A stretch of DNA of 64,000 bases, from the NCBI GenBank assembly GCA_026168455.1, contig CM047431.1:17831547-17895546 (forward strand), written 5' to 3'. The DNA is from Theocolax elegans. Its lineage: Eukaryota > Arthropoda > Insecta > Hymenoptera > Cerocephalidae. Shown here one piece after another: positions 57,001 to 64,000 of the stretch. How positions within the stretch are numbered: position 1 is the stretch's first letter; each line of letters opens with the position of its first letter. A program made the position numbers and the translations under genes. Below the pieces are notes generated by a model that was not told the origin of the DNA, ran no database searches, and was given only the letters and a program-made list of their open reading frames with translations.

Positions 57001-58138
57001 GTCGGGAAGTACATAACCTCCGGGAAACGAATCTTATCCTAACTTTGCTATAGCTTTTGTAATGTAGAAATATGAAGAAATCAAAGTTATTGCTTGCCAA
57101 TGGCCACATTGATGAAAGTTATTCGACATCTAATAGTAATTTCAATGAAAATTACTTCCAACTCAATCGATTAAAACTCCGAAACAAATAAAGATAAACA
57201 ATCGAACCAGAAACCAGAAGAAAGTTGAATTCAAGTAGATATAATTTAAAAAAAAGCTAAAATTGTTTCATTTGGAGCAAAGTTATGAAAAAATAAGAAA
57301 TTGTAGATATTTTGATCAAAATTTAATATGAAAAGTTTATTGTTTTTTTAGCCCAAAATTCTTCAATTTTTTATTTTTTCATAACTTTGCTCCAAATGAA
57401 GCAATTTTAGCTTTTTTTTTTTAAATTATATCTACTTGAATTCAACTTTCTTCTGGTTTCTGGTTCGATTGTTTATCTTTATTTGTTTCGGAGTTCTAAT
57501 CGTTTGAGTTGGAAGTAATTTTCATTGAAATTACTATTAGATGTCGAATAACTTTCATCAATGTGGCCATTGGCAAGCAATAACTTTGCTTTCTTCATAT
57601 TTCTACATTACAAAAGATATAGCAAAGTTAGGATAAGATTCGTTTCCCGGAGGTTATGTACTTCCCGACAACAAGGAATTAGAAAAAAATACAAATCATA
57701 CAATTTGTAGAAAATAAAGGAGAAATCCATAAAATTTATAAAATAAAAATTAGATTGAAATAATTATCTATATCAAATCTTTTGAATTTTTACTTGTAGC
57801 ATACAACTAATCTTAAAATAATTTACTTTATAATCTGTATAATAATATTCATATGCGTTTATATTATTTGTATTAAAATATACATTACAAAACATATTTA
57901 TAATTTTATAAAAAAAAGTTAAATTACACCCATTACAATTTATATTTATTTCTAATTTATAATTATTATAATTATAATATGTGTTAGTTATTTTTATTAT
58001 AATTTTTTTTTTAAAAAAGAAATTAATAATTTACAAGAAACTGTTACAAAACAATAATAATTACGCACAACGCGCGCATTCACGGTCACTAGGGTTTCAC
58101 TTTAATTTAATATAAGATTCGATAACGAACACCCTACA

Positions 58139-58381
58139 TTGGAAGTCCATGAGGATATAACTATCAGGAAATTATTACTAGATATCCGTAGATGTACCTG
58201 CACAAAAGGACTTTACAATCAGTATTATAAGAGATTTCACCGCCGCGTATCAAATTCCAACTGGTCTAAGATTCAAAAAAGCTATCAGGAAACTAAATAC
58301 AGGGAAATAATAAATAACACCGGCACACACAAAAAGTGGTCTGTTCAAGCAACCAGACCTATCTATCCTTATGTATTTTGA
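58139..58381 (+). CDS. Module B reading frame, copy 5
   Basis: Identical in protein to copies 1 and 3. It precedes the last C-D-L series, which ends at 60466. Confidence 0.35.
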   Translation: MEVHEDITIRKLLLDIRRCTCTKGLYNQYYKRFHRRVSNSNWSKIQKSYQETKYREIINNTGTHKKWSVQATRPIYPYVF

Positions 58382-60479
58382 CGCGCTAAATCCGAATCCG
58401 AGGTTGGTTTTACTCAAACACCCCCAAAATTTTTTTTAAATCGAGAAAAAACTGTGAAAAATCACTGAAAATTTGTATGTTCCTGTATATTTTGATGCGC
58501 TGAATTTGAATTCAGGGTTTATTGTACCCGTACGCTCTTTAAAGTGTGAAAAAATGGTGAAAACCTATGCAAAATCGAGAAAAACTACGAAAAAAACGTG
58601 AAAATTTGCATTAAAGAACATAATTTTGGTGCAATACATTTTTTTGTGAATGTATCATGTATGGTTAATCTTGATGAAATCGTTCTCCTTGTTCTTCACT
58701 AAAGTCTTCAAGATTATAAGGGAAGTAGTCCAGATGAGAATGTAAAAAATGCATTTTATAGTTCATTAAGCAACCTAAATTTTTGAAATTTTCTCGATTT
58801 TGCATAGGTTTTCACCATTTTTTCACACTTTCAAGGGCGTACGGGTACAATAAACCCTGAATTCAACTTCAGCGCATCAAAATGTATAAAAATCGTGTAT
58901 AATACTCTAATAAAAATTTTTTTATCTTTAACCCACGCACTTAAATACGATTTTCAGTGATTTTTCACAGTTTTTCTCGATTTAAAAAAAATTTTGGGGG
59001 TGTTTGAGTAAAACTAACCTCGGATTCGGATTTAGCGTGTCGAAATACATAAGGATAGATAGGTCTGGTTGCTTGAACAGACCACTTTTTTTGTGTGCCG
59101 GTCTAATATAGTAAAGCATATATTAAGCAAATCGATACTATAAAATGGAAATATTGTTAACAATTCAATTACGAATGAGGAAACTAAACAAATAAAAGTT
59201 GAAGATTGCAACTCAAAAGAACAAGAAGATAGCTTATGCTACAATTACATACTAATTGATAATAACATGAAAATAAAACAAATACACTTCATTAAAAAAA
59301 TTCTGCCAAAAGTGAAGAAAAACAAAAAAATAGTATTGCAATATATACACCAATTGAAGCGGTATTTAATGAGCTGGTCAAAATGGCTGAGATCAATAAT
59401 ATCAAGACTGTCACAGGAAAAGCAAGTAAAGCACCTGGGAAACCTATTCTACAAGCCAATAGTTACCGCATGTCATTTGGTGATATAAACTACTTAGGTT
59501 CAAACAAAGCATTCTTATACTTCGATAAAGGATTAAGAGGGAAATAGACGTGTATTAATTCAATGTACCCTTTAAAAAATCAACCAAAGTACAAAGACTT
59601 AAAAGTTCTTGACGATATAGCAACACGAACTTATGTTTCCTTTTTACACAGTGACGTGTGCTGTTGGACTAATATATTCTGCAAGATTGAACAAGTATGA
59701 AAGAATAGCATTTGCAAGGAAAATGAACGCTCTAACTGAGATGTTTACAACTGCAAGATAATTATTAGTTAGATATTGGTGAATGAGATCAATTATGTGC
59801 AATAAAGGTTACGAAACTTCAGCTGGTAGCTTACTGCTACTAGACTCAAGGAGCATAATAACCTAAAAATGTATACTATTTAATCTAGATGTTAATCTTT
59901 TACTATAATGTTGATTAAATATATAAATTTATAAATTATATCATGCACAAAGGCAAAATCATACGTATACTGTTGTTATTTACTTAAATTCGTAGCTAAA
60001 ATAGTTTTAAGCTAGAATTAAGTTTTATGTACCGGACCCACGAAAAGGTAACAGTGTTTACGTGTGTGGGAATTGCGTGGAATATTTGTAACTTTTTTGA
60101 AATACATATTTTCTGGTATATAAATAATAATTAAATAATAAATAATATTTCACAACATTTGCGCTACAAGCTTTTACAAACAATCTATTAATACAAATTC
60201 AAAGGGACACATCACAACATAACAAAATATAACACAAAGAATATCACAGCTAATAATTGAGGAAAAACGTTGCCTAGAATAATTAGTATTAACTTGTTTA
60301 AATTTGTCAGTATATTCTTTTCTATTGATTGGATGTTTTTTGTAAATTGATATGTATTGTTTCTAAAATAATTCTTTTTTTTCTAATATTGTTCCCTATC
60401 AAGAATTTTTACATTACTGAAATCAAATTTATGTGTTAATTTATCAATGTGATCATTAGTACCACATTAATTTTCATTC

Positions 60480-61105
60480 GTTTTGTCTTTACCTCTACGT
60501 ATGCATCAATTCAAAGAATGAACAATTTTTGGCACAGTATGTATTCTATATTTTTTAACTTTCTTCGAAATGTTCTCAAACAATTTAAATATTTAGGGCT
60601 GCAATAATAAAGTCAATCTCATAATATTATTATTGATAATTTTTTAAAGGATAACTGTTTTCTTATAACATGAAATTTTTTATGTGAAAGCAAAATGACC
60701 TTATCAGCTAATGAATATATCATTGCCCTTTTTGTAAAACTGCATGCTGTGAATTATTATTAAGAATTCTTCCCGAAAAAATAGGTTTGTGATACGAATC
60801 ATTTATAATTTTGTCATTATTATTAATTAATTTTAATTTTAAAATGTTGATCATGTTATCATGTTTACCTATGATCTTTCCATCAACGGCGGCCCATTGC
60901 TTAAGTTGACAGAAGACATACGCACATAGATCGACAGAAATTTTCTTACAATACTCCTTGTGTTCGAGTTTGACACAATATCTCCTACTCGTTTACTTAA
61001 CCGCTTAAGGCAAATGAGGTTCTCTAGGTCTATCTTATTGTGGCTTAATTCTTACTTTTCGTTTCGTATGCAGGCTATTGTTTCAAAAGATAACTACTCT
61101 TTCTG
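60480..61105. other. AT-rich spacer, nothing recognised
   Basis: No motif or credible frame between the accordion and the LINE fragment. Confidence 0.5.
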
Positions 61106-61109
61106 AATT

Positions 61110-61507
61110 ACAACAAACCTGAGGGAGCCATAAGGTTCAGTCCTGGGACCCCTACACTTCGGCCTACACATTAATGACTTACGTGACGTGCTTAATCCTG
61201 CGGGTGCTCGCCATGTTTTGTATGTAGATTCTAGGACACAGTATTTTATGGCGGTACTCATGTACAAAATTGTGCGTATACGAGTTCCAGCGTATCTAGA
61301 GAGTCTCTGCTCTGGATGTACTCCCAGGGGTTCTGGAAGGGCACAACAGAATTTGTACCTCCCCTAATGCATACCGAGACTGGTAAACGCTCCATCCAGA
61401 TGCAAGGTGCGCATCTATGGAACTCCTTACCGACAGAAATGCATGGCCTGGCCTCACTAAAGGATTTTAAGGCCGCGGCTTCGAGAAACTTCACGGCACT
61501 AGAATAG
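61110..61507 (+). pseudogene. CR1/L2-like LINE reverse transcriptase fragment
   Basis: The first part reads GSVLGPLHFGLHINDLRDVL and then VLYVDSR, the RT motif B region and a damaged YxDD box. A large deletion then leads into the C-terminal tail: MYSQGFWKGTTEFVPP, then MQGAHLWNSLPTEMHGLASL and DFKAAASRNF. The GAxLWNSLP block is a hallmark of the C-termini of CR1-, L2- and Rex-type LINEs. It ends at TAG 61505-61507. Both missing catalytic residues and the deletion show it is dead. Confidence 0.7.
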
Positions 61508-61799
61508 TTTTAACGTTAATGTATTGTTTATGTTATACGGTCCATATACACATGACTGAAAGTATTTAACTTATTAACGACCAAAACGGTCGATGTTAGA
61601 CTAACTTTTCATAGCTAAATTTTAGATACTCGAGGAAGTAGCAGCTATGTCTAAAGTATGATGCTTTATCTTTTTGAGTATGCTAAATCAGAATCCAGGC
61701 TCAGAATTTGCCAATTGTGACTACAAAAAAAATTGAATACAAAAAAATTGTCATTTTTAAACTTTATGATTTTTTTTCAGACACAAGAAACATGAATTA

Positions 61800-62292
61800 A
61801 TAGGATTATAATCGACCAACGGTGCATAGATTAGTTGAAGTTTAAAAGGAAATTTTTACATATCTGCTTTTTTTGCCAAAATCGCAGCCAAAGTGAAAAA
61901 AAATTTTAAAAATTGGATTTTTCCTTTATTAATATTTTTCTCGAAAACTAAAGGCATAAATAAAAATTGTCCAAGAATAAAAATGTCTTAAAATTGATAA
62001 CGAATACTCCTAAATTTTTTCAGATTTTCTGAAGAGGATTTTTTATTTTTTGGATAATTTACAAAAACTAAATTTTTTAAAATTTCTCCAAACAATCGGA
62101 AAGAATTTAAGATGGTTCCTCGATTAATTCTAAGACATTTTGTTATGAAACAATTTTTATTTAAGCCTTTAGTTTCCGCGGAAAAAATTAAAGGAAAATT
62201 TCGATTTCTCGCATATTTTTGCATTTTGGCAAAAAACGCGCGTATATAAAAATTTCTGGTGAACTTTAAGTAATTTATGTACCGTTGGTTGA
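61800..62292. repeat. Diverged inverted repeat, ~200-250-bp arms
   Basis: The left arm runs from CCAACGGTGCATAGATTAG (about 61818), and the right arm ends AATTTATGTACCGTTGGTT (about 62290). Shared inner blocks include TTTTTTGCCAAAAT and GAAACTAAAGGCTTAAATAA (or near matches). Arms are about 80% similar by eye. It looks like an old MITE. Confidence 0.7.
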
Positions 62293-62336
62293 TTGACGGA
62301 CGAGGTGAACTCGGATCCCTGTGGCGCGGGTTACAA
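62292..62336 (+). mobile_element. 45-bp scrap of R1 ORF2
   Basis: The bases match 11012-11056 of the R1 element with about three mismatches, including GACGGACGAGGTG and ACTCGGATCCCT then GGCGCGGGTTACAA. Both flanks are unrelated, so it is an internal fragment. Confidence 0.8.
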
Positions 62337-62399
62337 ATTAATTAATAAGGAGATAATTAATAAGAAATAAGGAGGATGCATCTTTGTATGTAAACTTTC

Positions 62400-62705
62400 C
62401 TCCCTCGCCTCTGCTTTCTTCAACGCTGGGAAATAATGTGAAACCAAATAATGTAGAAAGGGTATTGTCGACTGTGGAGGTTGGCGAGGGACTCCCTGTA
62501 TGATACAGTTGCAGCATTGCAGGTGTCTTGTACATCGACTGCGGTAGTGAACATGAAAACTTCAGTTTTAAATCTTGACGAACTTGTTGGTGATTATTTA
62601 ACGAACAAAGGTGGTGCTATCGTCGCAACACAGGCGGCTACTTTAAGCTCGCTTCGTTTTCTTTGGACACTTTGTTTGCAACATTATCCGGATTTGAATC
62701 AATAA
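62400..62705 (+). other. Short coding-like frame, unknown
   Basis: A frame from TTG 62481 to TAA 62705 reads SVLNLDELVGDYLTNKGGAI and SLRFLWTLCLQHYPDLNQ. It has a more balanced base composition than the surroundings. No ATG start, domain or homologue is recognised, and it could be an exon or an element fragment. Confidence 0.25.
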
Positions 62706-64000
62706 TACAAGTTTTCCCAGATTTTAGAAATAATTTAAAAAATAAAACAAAGAATTTGGGTGGAAATTGGGGTAGCAGATAGCATATGCAGTCAAAACAT
62801 GCTCCTAGCTGAATATCGCTCTGCGCTACCCGATCGGAAAATGTTTTAAGGCTATCACGAGGGCCTTGACAGGTACCACAACTGTCTTTTACGGTTCATA
62901 TCAAGTGCCGTACTCGAACCCAGCCAGTTGCGTAATGTGGCGTTCCTAAGATCCTTACCTCTCTTCCTTAAGTTCAATTTATATTGAGGCTCTCATCAAC
63001 ACTATACGTTGGAGTGCCTTAAAATGACACGTCAAATAAAATATTTTTTATTTTACGTTAAAATCTTTTAAAAATGTAAGTAAAATATTTTTTTACGATT
63101 ATGGAACTAAGAATCTAAAAAAGAGATAAGTGCGATGCACAAATGATAAATCAGGAGCTCACAGAAAGATATTTTCAAAATAATTCATTTTAAATTAATT
63201 AATAAATAATCACTTTACTTTTTTAAATTTTTTCTATATTTCTTCGTTAATTATTGAGTGTATTAAAATATTTTGCGAAAACGGTTGTCTAATTGACATA
63301 CATAAATGCAAAAATTACTCAACTAAATCTTATATTTAAAAGTAATCACTTTTGTCGATATTAATCAGATATAAAATTAATCCTTGCGAATGTTCGGAAA
63401 TCTCAAAAATTTTTAAGTTCAGACGTGATATTGAAAGCAAGCACAAAAGCGTTACAGAGGGATATTGAAAAACAATACTATATTAGAGTCAGAATGAGAT
63501 TTGGCGTAATCTTTTTTGAATTAATAAAAGTTTTTGGTGATTAGAAAAATTGATGAAGAAACGATTCAAGGGTATTCTATAGTAACTGACCACGAATCAA
63601 AAGTTAGATTTTAAACATCACTCATCAAAAGCGGATATAACACCCCCCCCCCCATAATACCCCAAGTTTTTGGAAATTTAACAATTGGTGAATTTCAATA
63701 GACAAAATGGTGAAATTCAGATAATTTCGGAAAAAAATTTGGATGTTTGTGGGGAAAAAGCTATATTTACCTGTAAGGGTAAATTTTGAAAATGAAATTT
63801 CGTTGTTATACGGTTATATTCTGAATTTTTGAAAAATTTTCGATTTTTTCAACTCCCGGCGGTCTAAAAGTTAATACCATATTTCATTTAATGAAACATG
63901 TTAATAATTAGAAAATAATTCTTTTTCACATTAATTCAGTTTTACGGGTTTAAAAAATTTTTATTTCATAATTGTTAGGATAGAATAGGATTGTATAATC
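62706..64000. other. AT-rich right edge, nothing recognised
   Basis: A patch at 62770-62970 is moderately GC but unassigned. An 11-nt C run lies at 63643-63653. No gene was seen. Confidence 0.5.

Larger units (their letters stand above)
47482..60466. repeat. 13 kb accordion of palindromic modules A, B, C, D
   Basis: Four modules recur in alternating orientation. A (inverted repeat, ~660 bp): 47482-48147, 50225-50885, 57005-57670. B (~660 bp, holds an 80-codon frame): 48150-48820 (+), 49575-50225 (-), 50885-51550 (+), 56345-57000 (-), 57675-58335 (+). C (inverted repeat, ~750 bp): 48815-49575, 51545-52310, 55597-56345 (reversed), 58335-59095. D: 52313-52752 (truncated), 53330-54247, 54688-55590 (-), 59100-60022, with a ~440-bp tail L after D at 54247-54688 and 60022-60466. 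The order is A-B-C-B'-A'-B-C-D-(C part)-D-L-D'-C'-B'-A-B-C-D-L. Copies are nearly identical apart from small indels. Confidence 0.9.

Noticed and set aside
47482..60466. CRISPR array, integron or viral genome concatemer
   Set aside because: The repeats are hundreds of bases long and inverted, no spacer pattern exists, and no viral replication gene is recognisable. The hairpin-concatemer idea is kept only as a mechanism to test.

Overview
This is an AT-rich piece of an animal nuclear genome, almost certainly an arthropod and probably an insect. The evidence is spliced introns, simple-sequence repeats, an R1-clade retrotransposon, a Penelope-like element, Helitrons, and a tRNA-Lys-type primer site like those of insect LTR elements. 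A hymenopteran is a guess from overall character only. I find no intact host gene. Nearly everything recognisable is transposable-element DNA, much of it nested and broken.

Layout, left to right. A Penelope-like element lies at 835-2250. Its reverse-transcriptase part is inverted against its GIY-YIG part, and a hammerhead-ribozyme-like motif lies at its 3' end. A degenerate ~58-bp tandem array covers 2655-3560. A solo LTR with perfect 4-bp target duplications lies at 4207-5244, and a reversed fragment of the same LTR family at 6426-6742. A tRNA-like sequence and a dense microsatellite block cover 7275-8115. An almost full-length R1-clade LINE (8495-14274, two ORFs, poly-A) sits inside a ~100-136 bp satellite, and its second ORF carries a 1.1 kb internal direct duplication. 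A minus-strand Helitron (14687-19150) encodes a Rep and a Pif1-type helicase and also has an internal direct duplication. Helitron 3' termini lie at 21158-21185 (+) and 22903-22931 (-), the latter beside a ~60-bp tandem array.

From 24855 to 31541 is a two-level nest. A TTAA-target transposon remnant (Kolobok-like by its ends) holds a transposase C-terminus and is split by a 5.4 kb CACTA-like element with 18-bp perfect inverted repeats and two genes, one with eight exons. A candidate LTR with a tRNA-Lys primer-binding site follows (31736-32117), then a 1.9 kb nested palindrome (33001-34890). A decayed Ty3/Gypsy gag-pol (37038-44630) is interrupted by a TTAA MITE (38723-38952) in gag and by a second solo LTR (41327-42184) between protease and reverse transcriptase. 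A GC-rich unassigned coding-like block lies at 44760-45853.

The most unusual region is 47482-60466. It is a 13 kb accordion of four sequence modules (A, B, C, D) that alternate in orientation. Two of the modules (A and C) are themselves long inverted repeats, and one short reading frame recurs five times. The right edge holds a CR1/L2-like reverse-transcriptase scrap, a diverged inverted repeat and a 45-bp scrap of the R1 second ORF.

The genes here do not form a host pathway. Each set served its own element: copying and integration for R1, Penelope and Gypsy, rolling-circle transposition for the Helitron, cut-and-paste for the two DNA transposons. Copies of the same segment often differ by 1-3 nt deletions rather than substitutions. 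Part of the duplication and frame disruption may therefore be error in a long-read assembly, and this caution applies to the R1, Helitron and accordion duplications.
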